DNA from: Lepus europaeus
Lineage: Eukaryota; Chordata; Mammalia; Lagomorpha; Leporidae
NCBI RefSeq assembly: GCF_033115175.1
Contig: NC_084827.1
Location: 174,841,401-174,905,400 of the forward strand
Direction: 5' to 3'
Length of the DNA stretch: 64,000 bases
Below, piece after piece: positions 33,752 through 45,672 of the stretch (position 1 is its first letter; the number at the start of each line of letters is the position of its first letter). The notes under the pieces were generated by a model. It made no database searches and was not told the origin of the DNA. It saw only the letters and a program-made list of their open reading frames with translations. The position numbers were made by a program, and so were the translations under genes.

Positions 33752-36256
33752 TTTTTTTTTTAACTTTTATTTAATAAATATAAATTTCCAAAGTACAGCT
33801 TTTGGATTACAGTGGCTTTTCCCCCCATAACCTCCCTCCCATCTGCAACCCTCCCATCTCCCGCTCCCTCTCCCATTCCTTTCACATCAAGATTCATTTT
33901 CAATTATCTTTATATACAGAAAATCAATTTAGTATATATATTAAGTAAAGATTTCAACAGTTTGCTCCCACACAGAAACACAAAGTGTAAAGTACTGTTT
34001 GAGTACTAGTTATAGCATTAATTCACATTGTACAACACATTAAGGACAGAGATCCTACAAGGGGAATAAGTGCACAGTGACTCCTGTTGTTGACTTAACA
34101 ATTGACACTCTAGTTTATGGCATCAGTAATCACCCTAGGCTCTTGTCATGGGTTGCCAAGGCTATGGAAGCCTTTTGAGTTCACCAACTTCAATCTTATT
34201 TAGACAAGGTCATAGTCAAAGTGGAAGTTTTCTCCTCCCTTCAGAGAAAGGTACCTCCTTCTTTGATGGCCCGTTCTTTCCACTGGGATCTCACTTGCAG
34301 AGATCTTTCATTTAGGGTTTTTTTCTTTCCCCCAGAATGTCTTGGCTTTCCATGCCTAAAATACTCTCATGGGCTCTTCAGCCAGATCCGAATGCCTTCA
34401 GGGCTGATTCTGAGGTCAGAGTGCTGTTTAGGACATCTGCCATTCAATGGGTCTGCTATGTATCCTGCTTCCCATGCTGGATCTTTCTCTCCTTTTTAAT
34501 TCTTTCAGTTAGTATTAGCAGACACTAGTCTTGTTTATGTGATCTCTTTGACTCTTAGTCCTATCATTATGATCAATTGTGAACAGAAATTGATCACTTT
34601 GACTAGTGAGATGGCATTGGTACATGCCATCTTGATGGGATTGAATTGGAATCCCCTGGAACATTTCAAACTCTCTCGTTTGGGGCAAGTCTGATTGAGC
34701 ATGTCCCAAATTGTACATCTCCTCCCTCTCTTATTCCCACTCTTATATTTAACATGGATCACTTTTCAGTTGAATTTAAACACCTAAGAATAATTGTGTG
34801 TTAATTACAGAGTTCAACCAATAATATTAAGTGGAACAAAAAAATACTAAAAGGGATAAAGTATCAAGCTGTTTATCAACAGTCAGGACAAGGGCTGATC
34901 AAGTCACTGTTTCTCATAGTGTCCATTTCACTTCAACAGGTTTCATTTTAGGTGCTTGGTTAGTTGTCACCGATCAGGGAGAACATATGATATTTGTCTC
35001 TTTGGGACTGGCTTATTTCACTCAGCATGATGTTTTCCAGATTCCTCCATTTTGTTGCAAATGACCAGATTTCATTGTTTTTGACTGCTGTATAGTATTC
35101 TATAGAATACATGTCCCATAATTTCTTTATCCAGTCTACTGTTGATGGGCATTTGGGTTGGTTCCAGGTCTTAGCTATTGTGAATTGAGCTGCAATAAAC
35201 ATTAAGGTGCAGACAGCTTTTTTGTTTGCCAAATTAATTTCCTTTGGGTAAATTCCAAGGAGTGGGATGGCTGGGTTGTATGGTAGGGTTATGTTGGTTT
35301 CTGAGGAATCTCCAGACTGACTTCCATAGTGGCTTTACCAGTTTGCATTCCCACCAACAATGGGTTAGTGTCCCTTTTCCCCACATCCTCTCCAGCATCT
35401 ATTGTTGATAGATTTCTGTATGTGAGCCATTCTAACCGGGGTGAGGTAAAACCTCATTGTGGTTTTGATTTGCATTTCCCTGATTGCTAGTGATCTTGAA
35501 CATTTTTTCATGTGCCTATTGGCCACTGGGATTTCCTCTTTTGAAAAATGCCTATTGAGGTCCTTGGCCCATCTCTAAAGTGGGTTGTCTGTTTTGTTGT
35601 TGTGGAGTTTCTTGATCTCTTTGTAGATTCTGGTTATTAATCCTTTATCTGTTGCATAATTTGCAAATATTTTTTCCCATTCTGTCAGTTGCCTCTTCAC
35701 TTTCCTGTTTCTTTTGCACAGAAACTTCTCAATTTGATGCAATCCCAATAGTTAATTTTGGCTTTGACTGCCTGTGCCTCTGGGGTCTTTTCCAAGAAGT
35801 CTTTGCCGGAACCTATATCTTGCAGGGTTTCTCCAATGTTCTCTAGTAATTTGATGGTTTCGGGTCGTAGATTTAAGTCCTTAATCCATGTTGAGTGAAT
35901 TTTTGTGTAAGGTGTAAGGTAGGGGTCTTGCTTCATAATTCTGCATGTGGAAATCCAGTTTTCCCAGCACCATTTATTGAATAGACTGTCCTTGCTCCAG
36001 GAACTGGTTTTAGATCCTTGATCAAATATAAGTTGGCTGTAGATGTTTGGGTTGATTTCTGGTGTTTCTATTCTGTTCCATTGGTCTATCCATCTGTTTC
36101 TGTACCAGTACCATGCTGTTTTGATTACTACTGCCCTGTAGTATGTCCTGAAATCTGGTATTGTGATGCCTCCGGCTTTGTTTTTGTTGTACAAGATTGC
36201 TTTAGCTATTCAAGGTCTCCTGTGTCTCTATATGAATTTCAGCATCATTTTTTCTA
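33752..36256 (-). mobile_element. L1, rabbit type, 5' truncated, end of ORF2 plus full 3' UTR
   Basis: In reverse it reads: 3' part of ORF2 (36256 to about 34960), then a 3' UTR of about 1.2 kb ending in the A-tail at 33752. The ORF2 part translates in pieces: a 165-residue open stretch at 35697-36194 (with [12 protein letters not shown]) and a 90-residue stretch at 34960-35232 (with TVDWIKKLWDMYSIEYYTAV), in different frames, so it is dead. The 5' end is truncated at 36256, where the reversed end of a CSINE tail begins. This copy anchors the identification of the other L1 3' UTR pieces. Confidence 0.95.
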
Positions 36257-36280
36257 GTAAATAAATCTTTAAAAAATAAG
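36257..36280 (+). repeat. CSINE tail-like remnant next to the L1 5' end
   Basis: The phrase taaataaatctttaaaaaat is the standard 3' end of a CSINE, but no SINE body precedes it. Confidence 0.5.
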
Positions 36281-36381
36281 AATAATAAGCGCCAGCATTA
36301 CTGAGTGCTTGCTAGAAGCAGGCACTGTTGTCACCACTGCTGTGCATTCAGACAGGTTCGTCGCTGGCTTTATATCCCAAA

Positions 36382-36727
36382 TAGGCTGGTGCCGCGGCTC
36401 ACTAGGCTAATCCTCTGCCTGCGGCGCCGGCACCCCAGGTTCTTGTCCCGGTCAGGGAACTGGATTCTGTCCCGGTTGCTCCTCTTCCAGTCCAGCTCTC
36501 TGCTGTGGCCCAGGAAGGCAGTGGAGGATGGCCCAAGTGCTTGGGCCCTGCACCCACATGGGAGACCAGGAGAAGCACCTGGCTCCTGGCTTCGGATTGG
36601 CACAGTGCGCCAGCCGCATCGCGCTCGCCGTAGCGGCCACTTGGGGGGTGAACCAACGGCAAAGGAAGACCTTTCTCTCTGTCTCTCTCTCTCTCTCTCA
36701 CTGTCTACTCTGCCTGTCAAATAAAAA

Positions 36728-36791
<64 letters not shown>

Positions 36792-36801
36792 AGAAAGATA
36801 G
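36382..36801 (+). mobile_element. CSINE, young subfamily, with long (AAAG)n tail
   Basis: The head is ggctggtgccgcggctcact and the body has gcctgcggcgccggcacccc. The tail from about 36727 is an uninterrupted aaag array of about 18 units. The flanking duplication atcccaaa is at 36374-36381 and 36802-36809. Confidence 0.95.
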
Positions 36802-37964
36802 ATCCCAAACCGGAGAAGTGCAGAGTCTGTAGAAACAATGCCTGTCTAGTTTATCCACAAGGAAGTCCTAACAAAGCCTCACCAAATGTTCTACAGAAAT
36901 TTCTGTTTTGTCTGCTGTCAGTTCCCACCCGCAGCATGGGTTTGAAGGACGTCGTTTGACCATGAGATAAGCATCATGGCCACCCTCAGCCTGCAGGTAA
37001 CTCACCCGAGGTGAGTGACTCAGCCAGGCTAGTGCAGTGAGTGCAGGCAGCGCCAGGCTTTGAGCCACACGTCTGCCTGGGGGGCTGCAGCTCTGGGCCG
37101 CCACGCTCCACGCCTCCCACAGACAGGATCACAAACCTCTCTGTGAACCATTACTCTAACCACGTAAACTTGAAGACATTCAGAGATGAGGCCCAGGCAG
37201 AGACAGGTAGAAACACCCAGCTGAGAAACGTGCCCCACCTGAGCACATCAAGGCCATGTTCAATAGTCACTTACCATGTGACGCGGGCGGAGGCTGCGAG
37301 GGGCTCTGGGGACGCAGGTGTGGGCGGTGTGAGAGCACCATGTGCTGGTCTCCACCAGCCACAGCCCGCAGCACGAGGCTTTCAGCTCAAGGGCCACCAT
37401 CCCAAGAGGGGACGTAAGTGACCTGGTAACAGGTGTTCGAGGGAGATGATACTGCTACATTCCACCGAAGGGAGAGGCAGAGGGGCTGCCAGGAATGTAA
37501 GGAAATGGGTGAAAGGTGACTTAGAGCAGAAAATTCCTGGGACAGGGACGTCAGGAGGAGGCCCGGGTGTGGGCTACAGGTATCGTAAGGGTCCCGCGTG
37601 GAAAGGGGGTGGAGGGCATACAGGACAGTTACAAAAGACAGAGTGAAAATCAGGGGTGAGGAAGGGAGCCGGCAAGTCCACATCAGCGTGAGCTCCTACA
37701 CCTAGCGACACCCTCCCTCCTCGTGGTGGGATTCAGTTCAGCCTCGCTCACAGGCGCTGAGACAAGAAACCAATGCTGTGGTAACTTAACAGCAACTTCA
37801 GGGTAAGCGGGGAGGGCAGGAGGGGGGAATAGGATAGTTATAGGTATAGGTCTAGTTATTTCTAGAAACCATACATTTCTCCAATGATAAAAATGAGCAC
37901 GAAATTCTATTAAATGTTTTTTACTCAGAGTCAGATACTGAAAAATAGATATAAAGTGCTTTTC
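36802..37964. other. Unique intergenic sequence
   Basis: No repeat or gene is recognised. Open frames on both strands at 36868-37683 have no support. Confidence 0.5.
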
Positions 37965-38231
37965 CAGGGGCATGCATTTGGCACAGGAGCTAAGACGCTG
38001 CTAAGGGAACCAGCATCCTCTATCAGAATGCCTGGGTTCGAGTTCCCACTCCACTCCCAACTCCAGCTTCCTGCTAATGCACACCCCGGGAGGCAGAGGT
38101 GATGGCTCAAGCATTTGGGTCCCTGCCACGCATGTGGGAGACCTGGATTCAGTTCTTGGCTCCTGGTTTCAGCCTGGCCCAGCTAGCCCCAGCTTTTGCA
38201 AGCATTTAGGGTGTGAATGAGAGGATGGGAG

Positions 38232-38271
<40 letters not shown>

Positions 38272-38318
38272 CCTACCCCTGCCTTTCAAATAAATAAATT
38301 TTAAAAATTAAAATTTTT
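37965..38318 (+). mobile_element. CSINE, older subfamily
   Basis: The head is ggggcatgcatttggcacag, the body has cttcctgctaatgcacaccc, and a long CT block and a (AAAT) tail follow. This copy has the undisturbed version of the segment that is amplified at 32142-32595. Confidence 0.92.
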
Positions 38319-38510
38319 TTCAGAAAAAGTTGTGAAAATTGGAAGACAATTTTAATAATTAGCGCTTTGAAAGAATCAACTGAAGAACAGGAGGGGCCAG
38401 CCAGAGGGTGATGAGAAGGTTCTGTTTGAGGATCCTGGGAACAGATGTGGTATTGAATGGGGAGGAGGAGTCAACCCCATGTCCCCTCTGTCCCCGAATG
38501 TGCCACAGAG
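38319..38510. other. Unique intergenic sequence
   Basis: Nothing recognised. Confidence 0.4.
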
Positions 38511-38514
38511 GGCT

Positions 38515-38650
38515 GGGCCGTGGGTTCTAGGCACGGCTCTGCCACTCAGGAGTCACACGAGCAAGTCCTTGAACCCTGCCTGACTTCTCCCTCCACCTGT
38601 AACACGAGGAAGCTGGATCAGATGATGGCTGGGGTCCAGGCTAGCTCTCA
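38515..38650 (+). repeat. MIR-type ancient SINE
   Basis: Contains ggctctgccactcaggagtc and gagcaagtccttgaaccctg, which follow the MIR core in forward orientation. Confidence 0.55.
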
Positions 38651-39279
38651 GTGCCAGGATACAGAGAGAGTGACCAGAGGCCTGTCCCCTACACTTCCTG
38701 CCTCCATTTAAACAATTACACTGGCCCAGTGCAGACACCATGGCATGCCACTGATTGTAGAAAGCATTGCAGAGAGCAGATAGACCCAGCCAAAACACAG
38801 TTCCATCTGAAAAGACTTACATGTATTCAGAGCCGATGTGATCCGAAGAGGCAATCAGTTGGCCAGCAAATGACACCAATCTGAGATGCCTCAGGTAACC
38901 AAATGCTTTCCCCGGGTCACTTCTCTGCTCAAGCTACAAGAGGTTCACAGCACACAGTGTCACCTGCAAGCAGAGGAAAGCAAGAGCCTCTGAATATTTA
39001 AATATGCTTTAAAATATTAAGAGCCTCCCGTAGGCAGTGGAAGTGATACGTGTGTCCTGTGCCACGATCTCTCCAGACACCGCCTGTTCACGATGACCAG
39101 CAGCCATGACCAAGTTCAACAGGCTCCTATCAGAGGGAGGGTCACAGGCACAGCCTCCTCTCCTCTGCCCGGCCTTTGCCTGCGTCCAGGGGCCAGCGGG
39201 CAGTGGAGCGTTAGGAGTCGACGTCAGTAAACCTGAGACCCACTGCCTTCAGTGCTACTGAATTGGAGAAGTGGTTCCA

Positions 39280-39312
<33 letters not shown>

Positions 39313-40302
39313 CCAATTTAGCATTTTATCAGTTTTCAGTAAGCCACTAGGTAAGGCTAGTCTCCCTCCTGCTCCTATTTTTGTAGGAAAAAGATACAGT
39401 ACAGTACTACTTATTTTCAAACTTAGATGATGCCAAGTTTAACACAAATGTCAAATAACTACAAAATAACAATGGCTTTTATGGAGAAATTGGTGAGGCA
39501 TCAGTATGTTCAGGTAGAGGGTCCAGCCACCTATTTTCTGTGGCTGTGAACTTTTCTCCTTTTGTTCTCTGCTATACACATGCGCACACACACACACAGA
39601 GCGAGTGAGCAAGTGAGCAAGGGGTGGGGGAGGGAGAAAGCCTGATATATCCAGTTGCATGTTCACTTGAGGATACCCAGTGTCACTTGGCCCTGTCACT
39701 TACTAACTTGGCGACATGGGCCATGCACATAAGTCTTCACACCTGAGTCTTATGAAAGAGGAACAGAGAGGGTGCTTTGCAGGTGCCTGCTATTTTACAA
39801 GCTTCACAAGGTGCAAGGCGGGTGGGCTGTGTGCAGCCACCCCTCACTGGCTGCAATGGGTGGGCTGTGCCATTCAGGGAGCCAGATTCTCCCTGCAGTC
39901 AGGCCTGGGTTGAAACCCCAGGCAGACCCTGAGTTTAGGACAGGACCAGGGAAGTAAAAGATGCCCAGGTAACATAACTATGAACTGTGGTCTTCTCTGA
40001 CAGGCAGGCAGGGTGTGATCATTTTTCTTAGATGGTTTTATGACTTATAGAATGAAAGCCAACTGAGATTGGAGCAGACACCAGCTACCTCCAATATTTT
40101 CAGTTACAAGTAGAAGTTGCCTCCCTCCACGCCCCAAATGAATCAAATCCTTCCCCTGCCGGCCAACCACGCTCTTCGCTGAGACGCGCTCACAAAACAC
40201 CGGTGTATGTATCCTATTTTTTCCCACACTCAGAAAGAGGGCTGTACATGTCACTAGCTATCCATGACCTGGAACAAAAACAGGTGTCAAAATGAAAGCC
40301 CA
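38651..40302. other. Mostly unique intergenic sequence
   Basis: A (CT)n tract at 39278-39302 is not part of a SINE. No gene is recognised. Confidence 0.5.
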
Positions 40303-40558
40303 TGGGGCCGGCACTGTGGCATAGTGGGCTAAGCCTCTGCAATGCCAGCATCCCCTATGGGCGCCGGTTAGAATCCCAGCTGCTCCACTTCCGATCCAGC
40401 TCTCTGCTATGGCCTGGGAAAGCAGTAGAAGATGGCCCAAGTGCTTGGGCCCCTGCACCCATGTAGGAGACCCAGAAGAAACTCCTGGCTCTTGGCTTCG
40501 GATTGGCCCAGCTCTGGCCATTGCAGCCATCTGGGGAGTGAACCAACGGATGGAAGAC

Positions 40559-40589
<31 letters not shown>

Positions 40590-40656
40590 TCCCTCTCCCT
40601 CTCCCTCTCCCTCTCTCTCTGTAACTCTGCTTCTCAAATAAATAAAATATTTTTAA
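40303..40656 (+). mobile_element. CSINE, full length with target-site duplication
   Basis: The head is tggggccggcactgtggcat. The CT block has an internal (CTCCCT)n part. The flanking duplication aaaatgaaag is at 40289-40298 and 40657-40666. Confidence 0.95.
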
Positions 40657-40724
40657 AAAATGAAAGTGGAAGATGCAGAGAGGGGCTTATGGCAATAAAA
40701 TTCGAAAAGAAGAGCTACACTACT

Positions 40725-40895
40725 TGTTAAGTACTTGTAACAGGCCGTGGCCTTGCAAATGTTCCGTCAGCGAATTCCCACAACCCGAAGAGGTGGAAGC
40801 TATCATCCCATTATTCAGGGGGGAAAACGGAGGCTCTGAAAGGTGCATTTGGTTCAAGTCTCTCATTTAGAAAGACGTGGGATCAACCAGCCGCA
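40725..40895 (-). repeat. MIR-type ancient SINE, reverse orientation
   Basis: Contains tatcatcccattattcaggg, gaaaacggaggctctgaaag and ggttcaagtctctcatttag, the reversed MIR core in order. Confidence 0.65.
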
Positions 40896-41560
40896 AAAAT
40901 TCCTCTGACTCCAAATTCCAGCATCTCTTTCCTGTTTCTGATAATTCCATTGTAAAAGCATCATGCAAAATGCAAACTCACCTGTTTTTAGTTGGAGACT
41001 GTAATTACTTGTAAATATGGGGAGACCTGGAGTTAGTTTTTACAGGTAATCAATAGCAATACTTTGCTTCACTTAATGATATCATTTCTCTCTCTCTTAT
41101 TTTGCCTATTTTGCTGTATACCAAATTTCCTCTGTATTAAAGGCTTCTGACTTAGAATAAAACAAACAGCCAATTTGCTCCCTAGTATCACTAAAAGATA
41201 GTCATAAAATGAAATAGATGCTGGTCTTTTTTACTTTTCTCCTACTCTTTGTGCTACTCCATTTTCCGAAAATAACTCAACCCATCAGTGACAAGACAAA
41301 CATCACACGGTCTTGTCTTGGTCGGTGCCTTTGCAATAGACAGAGAGAAGTGGTCATTTGGAACTTACTTCCTGGTGGGTAGAAATATAGGGGACTGTAA
41401 TAAATGGCATTGGCACAAGAGAAAGCATAAATGGCCTACAAACATTTGATGAGAACTCTGCCTTCTACAGTGGCAACCAAAGACACATCTAGGAAGGTTT
41501 TGTTTTAACAAGAGCCAGTATTGGAAAGAGGTCCTCCAACGCCCTCCTCGCAGGATCTAC
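40896..41560. other. Unique intergenic sequence
   Basis: AT-rich with no gene or repeat recognised. Confidence 0.45.
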
Positions 41561-42230
41561 TTGGGCCAGAGTTATTTGGAAGGCAGCGTGGCAAACCAGA
41601 ACCAAAACCTTACACTCTCACCATTTCATTGGACAGGACTATTTTGGTTTCAAATAACAGAAACTCAGTTCAAACTAAAAACCAGAAGCAGAAATTACAG
41701 GTTCACCCATACAGAAAATCTTAGAAGAGACAGGGAACTTACATGGGGCTCCACACCTCAGCCTTACGAAACAGGAACAAAGATGGAGCTTTGCAGGTGC
41801 TTCTGCAGTGATAACCAGCTGCTATTTTCCAAGCTAAGTCAGTGCTTTGCAGGGTGTAAGGCAGGTGGGCTGTGCGCGTTTCCTGCCTGGGAGAAGGATC
41901 CAGGGACCCAGTGTCATCAGGATTCTTTTTGGCCCCACTTCTAAGGATGGCTCTCGTGTTTCTCACGGCAGTCTCAGCACTTCCTGTGTTGTGGTAAGAC
42001 GCTGCCCTCGACTCTAGGTTTCTATCTTGCTGGCTGGAAGTTCCATGGGAAGAGAGCGCTCTTTCCTGCTGCTTGACTCTGATTGGTCCATCTTAGATAC
42101 ATGCACACCACTAATCACAGTGACCCAGGGAATACTATATCCTGATTGGCTGGGCTGGGATCCAATGCCCTCATCTGGAGTTGGCCAGAGCTAAGTCAGT
42201 TCCAACCCCTGTGGACCAAAAGTGAAGGTA
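41561..42230 (+). repeat. Possible ancient interspersed repeat
   Basis: The stretch has the flavour of an old mammalian repeat (tttcaaataacagaaactca, then tgattggtccatcttagata and gattggctgggctggg). The family is not named. Confidence 0.4.
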
Positions 42231-43099
42231 GGTCATCCTTGGGAAGAAAACTGGGGAATACGACAGAAAAAAAAACAAAACAATCCCCGAACAACACACC
42301 CCAGACCCAAGAAGTCGTTTTGTAAGGCAATCACCAAGGAAATGTACCCCATTGGCTACAAAATGAAAAAAAAAGTTTCTCTATACCCAACCCTTCTGAC
42401 ACCCTGTGTGCGATTCTCCCATTTGCAGGAGGGCCAACTGGGTGTCCCACAATTTAATTCAGTTCTGACACTCTGCTTGGAGTTCCCAGCAGATTCCACA
42501 AGTTAAAGGGCTCAGCCCCACAAGACTCTCCCCAGCCCCAGCTGCTGCTCACAAGTGCAGTTTGCTATACGCCAGGGGTTCCTAGGATTCGCTCCTTGTG
42601 TTCAGCAACTTGCTAGGATGCTCGCAGAACCCAAGGCGTGGAAGGGATGCCCAGGGCAGCGCAGGAGCCGTGCAGGGGCTGGGGGCATTTCCTGTGCCCA
42701 CATAGTACTCGATGTGTCTGTCGACCTGAAAACTCCCTCACAGCTTCAGCTCCTGCTTCCTGCAGGTCACCAGCTCAAAGTGACAGCTCCTTGGGCAGCC
42801 CCAGCCTGAGGCTACCCAGGGGCCTCACCCTAAGGCATCTCAGCGGCATAGCCCCAGATGTGATTAAAAGGGGGTTGTTGCTACGACTCCAATACATTTG
42901 ATACTGTGGTCATTATAGATACAGAGAAATGTGTAACAGAAATAAAAGATCCGTGAAATACTACTTACCTGCCCTACCTGTGGTCCGCTCTGAGCTTTCC
43001 TAGTCTATTCTAGTTCACATTCTCTTTTTTTCAGTTAAGCTGGCCTCTGGGGGCTGCATCTGCGGGATTTGGGTTGTCCTCTTCCTTATTTTATGTTAT
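42231..43099. other. Unique intergenic sequence
   Basis: No gene or repeat recognised. Confidence 0.45.
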
Positions 43100-43490
43100 C
43101 TCCATCACCCCCTGTCCTGGTCTGTTTTCTGTTGCTGTAACAAAACACCTCAGACCACAGGCTTAGTTAGGCTCACAGCTCTTGAGGCAAGAAACTGTGA
43201 GAACAGCACCTGCTTCTGCTTGGCTTCTCGGGCTGCTTCGGCTCATGGCAGAGAGCAGAGGGCAGCAGGCATCTGTGGAAGAGACAAACACGAGAGGTAA
43301 GTGCCTCATCGCACTCTCTATGGGGGAAACCCACTCAGTCCGCCAGATGAGAACCTGTTCCAGCGAGAAAGGCAGGAATCCTGCGTAAGGACCTAGCCAG
43401 CTCTTCAAGTTTCCAGGACAAGCCTCGAGGACAGCCCCAGGGCAACACGGGGCCTGCAGGGGGTGAGGCGAATTCAAATCACAGCAAGCA
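43100..43490 (+). repeat. Ancient interspersed repeat (same family as 21275-21590)
   Basis: It begins with ttctgttgctgtaacaaaac and acctcagaccacaggctta, passes through gctcacagctcttgaggcaa, and ends with attcaaatcacagcaa. Confidence 0.6.
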
Positions 43491-43826
43491 ATAGCAGCGA
43501 TCACTTTCTTTCAAGTACACCTGGGGTTCAGAAAACGTTGGTCCAAGGGGGGAAAAACTAGGCTGGGGCTTCCATTGCTTTTCTAACTTCTCCCTGCAGG
43601 GTTCGAGATACGTAGGACTCCACAAGACACACACCGTTGTCTCCTGCTTGCGCCCCTCCTGGAAGCCAGGCCCAGCTCTTGGTATTTGCAATATACCTCG
43701 GTGCAGTCCTGTTCCACACCATGCCAGAGTCGGTCCCTGGAGCCACTAGAACAGAACAGGTCTGATGGAACGACATCAGAGATGAGGCTACATGAGGGCA
43801 CTTCCAGTCTGTGGAAAACCAGATGA
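43491..43826. other. Unique intergenic sequence
   Basis: No gene recognised. Confidence 0.4.
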
Positions 43827-43912
43827 GAAGTTTATTTTGCTGCAAAAAAATTGAAATCCACATATAGTTTTTTTACCGTTTGCATTTTCCATTAAATTTT
43901 TGAAGATCCTTT
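43827..43912 (+). mobile_element. Short palindromic repeat (MITE-like), copy 3, left end missing
   Basis: It shares the centre tttattttgctgcaaaaaaa and ttgaaatccacatatag with copies at 25621 and 29713, and the right end ttccattaaatttttgaaga. A further reversed end (tattttccatgaactca, about 43961-43979) lies just beyond. Confidence 0.6.
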
Positions 43913-43995
43913 GTATGGATAGATTTTAAAAATTTTTAGACCAACTTAGACGTCTTTTAATTCTATTTTCCATGAACTCATAAAAAAATTTCAAG

Positions 43996-44228
43996 TGGCT
44001 GGCACTGTGGCATAGCAGGTAAAGCCACCACCTGCAGTGCCGGCATGCCATATGGGTGCAGGTTCTCGTCCCGGCTGCTTCACTTTTGATCCAGCTCTCC
44101 GCTACAGCCTGGGAAAGCAGTGGAAAATGGCCCACGTGGGAGACCCGAAAGAAGCTCCTGGTTCCTGGCTTCAGACTGGCTCAGCTCTGGCTGATGTGGC
44201 CATTTGGAGGGTGAACCACAGATGGAAG

Positions 44229-44266
<38 letters not shown>

Positions 44267-44298
44267 CTCTGCCTTTCAAATAAATAAATCTTTTTTAA
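43996..44298 (+). mobile_element. CSINE, full length with target-site duplication
   Basis: The head is gtggctggcactgtggcata. The flanking duplication aaaaaatttcaa appears before (about 43983-43994) and after (about 44297-44308). Confidence 0.93.
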
Positions 44299-44329
44299 AA
44301 AATTTCAAATGTTTAGACAAATGTATCTG

Positions 44330-44552
44330 GAAAGCACAGAGAGAGTTTGAAAGCAACAGTGAGAGCCAGAACATGGCCCATTCACTGTTCACTGCCCCAA
44401 ATGCCCACAACACCAGAAGCGTGGAGCCGCGATATCTCCCAGGGTCTGCGTTAGCAGGGAGCCCGAACTGGAAGGGGAGCCAGGCCTGGAATCCGGGCAC
44501 TCCAGTGCGGCACGCAGCTGTCCTAACTGCTGCGCCCAATGCCTGTCCCTTT
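44330..44552 (-). mobile_element. CSINE, older subfamily, reverse orientation
   Basis: In reverse it reads caggcattgggcgcagcagt, then ccggattccaggcctggctc and a cgggctccctgctaacgc block. Heavily diverged. Confidence 0.7.
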
Positions 44553-44609
44553 CATGAACTCTTTGAAGAATCCTCATAACATTCTTACTTCAGTCCTGAG
44601 AGTTTCTCT

Positions 44610-44672
44610 CTCTCACACACATGCACACACACACGCACACACACAGGTGCGCACACACACATGTACACACAC
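44610..44672. repeat. Imperfect (AC)n tract
   Basis: Several runs of AC units are interrupted by tgc and ggtgc. Confidence 0.85.
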
Positions 44673-45637
44673 ACTGCCTGCTTGGAGGGAAGCCAGCTGT
44701 TATGTCAGGACTCTCCACCCAGCTCCAGAGAAAGAAGCGTGCCTACCATCGATGAGCAATTAAGGCCTCCTGCCAAGTGCCAAGAGCTAAGAAGCGGATT
44801 CTCCAACTTCCAATAACTGCCATTCCCAGAGACTCCTGTGAGACTGTGAAGCAAACCACCCATGTTCCTGCCCATGGGAACATGGGAGGTAATGAGTGTG
44901 TGCTGCTTCAGGCTGTTAAGTGCTGAAATAATTTCCCTAACGTGCAGCAAAACTTAAGCACTGCCCCTCCCAATGAAAGCGCATTGGAGAATCCTCCCCG
45001 GCCCGGCAATCACAGCCCAGAAGCGAGAAGAGAAAGCAAGATTTGTTATTGAGAAATGGGGAGAAAGCTGATTGAAACCCTGCGGAGCAGGAGAGGATAG
45101 GAAATTGGTCTATGAGCCAACATACGGTGTGCGCAGCAGGAAGTGTGCTCACTGGATGCTACACCCACCCTGTCGGCCCCATCGCAGGTGAGTGGGAACA
45201 AGAAATGCAGAGTTGCTCCCCACAGGGAGCCCCACCAGAAGCTGCACTTTTTAAACTGCTCTGTTGGTCTGGAAAAGTGAGAAACACACACGGGGAGGAT
45301 GTCTCTGTGGTTCCCGTGGAAAGTCAAGAACTGGGTTCTGCCGGAGGGCGATGCGGCCACCAAACGCAGCAAGATGGACAAACTCCTGTCTCCCGGCCTG
45401 TTAGGCCCTTCATCCGGGCTGCCAAGTGACTTCTTGGGGGGGCCCGGGAATCTCAACCTCATCATTTCCTGTTCGCTCACTCTAGTCTGCCCACTGGCCC
45501 AAGGTTTGTTCGCTTTGGCTGGGGCAGTGAAATCATCTTTGTATCTTATTTTTTCTACCCACGGTGAATTGTAAATAGTTTGTTCTGATTCATCAAAACC
45601 TTGGCCACAGATACACAAAAATCCACACTCTGAGGTT
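44673..45637. other. Unique sequence ending in a retrocopy-like A-tail
   Basis: The stretch ends at 45638-45672 with aataaa, nine bases and about fifteen A bases, as a processed transcript copy would. The body has open frames on both strands (190 codons on minus, 105 and 91 on plus) but no recognised protein. Confidence 0.4.
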
Positions 45638-45672
45638 CAAATAAAAATGACATTAAAAAAAAAAAAAAGACC

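Noticed and set aside
34960..36194. Reverse-transcriptase-like protein segments
   Set aside because: These are the broken end of L1 ORF2 with frame changes and stops, not an active gene.
36370..36858. 162-codon minus-strand open frame with FFLSFFLSFFLS repeats
   Set aside because: It is the antisense translation of a young SINE and its AAAG tail.
45046..45618. 190-codon minus-strand open frame
   Set aside because: No recognised domain, and it runs opposite to the A-tail seen at 45638-45672. Probably chance.
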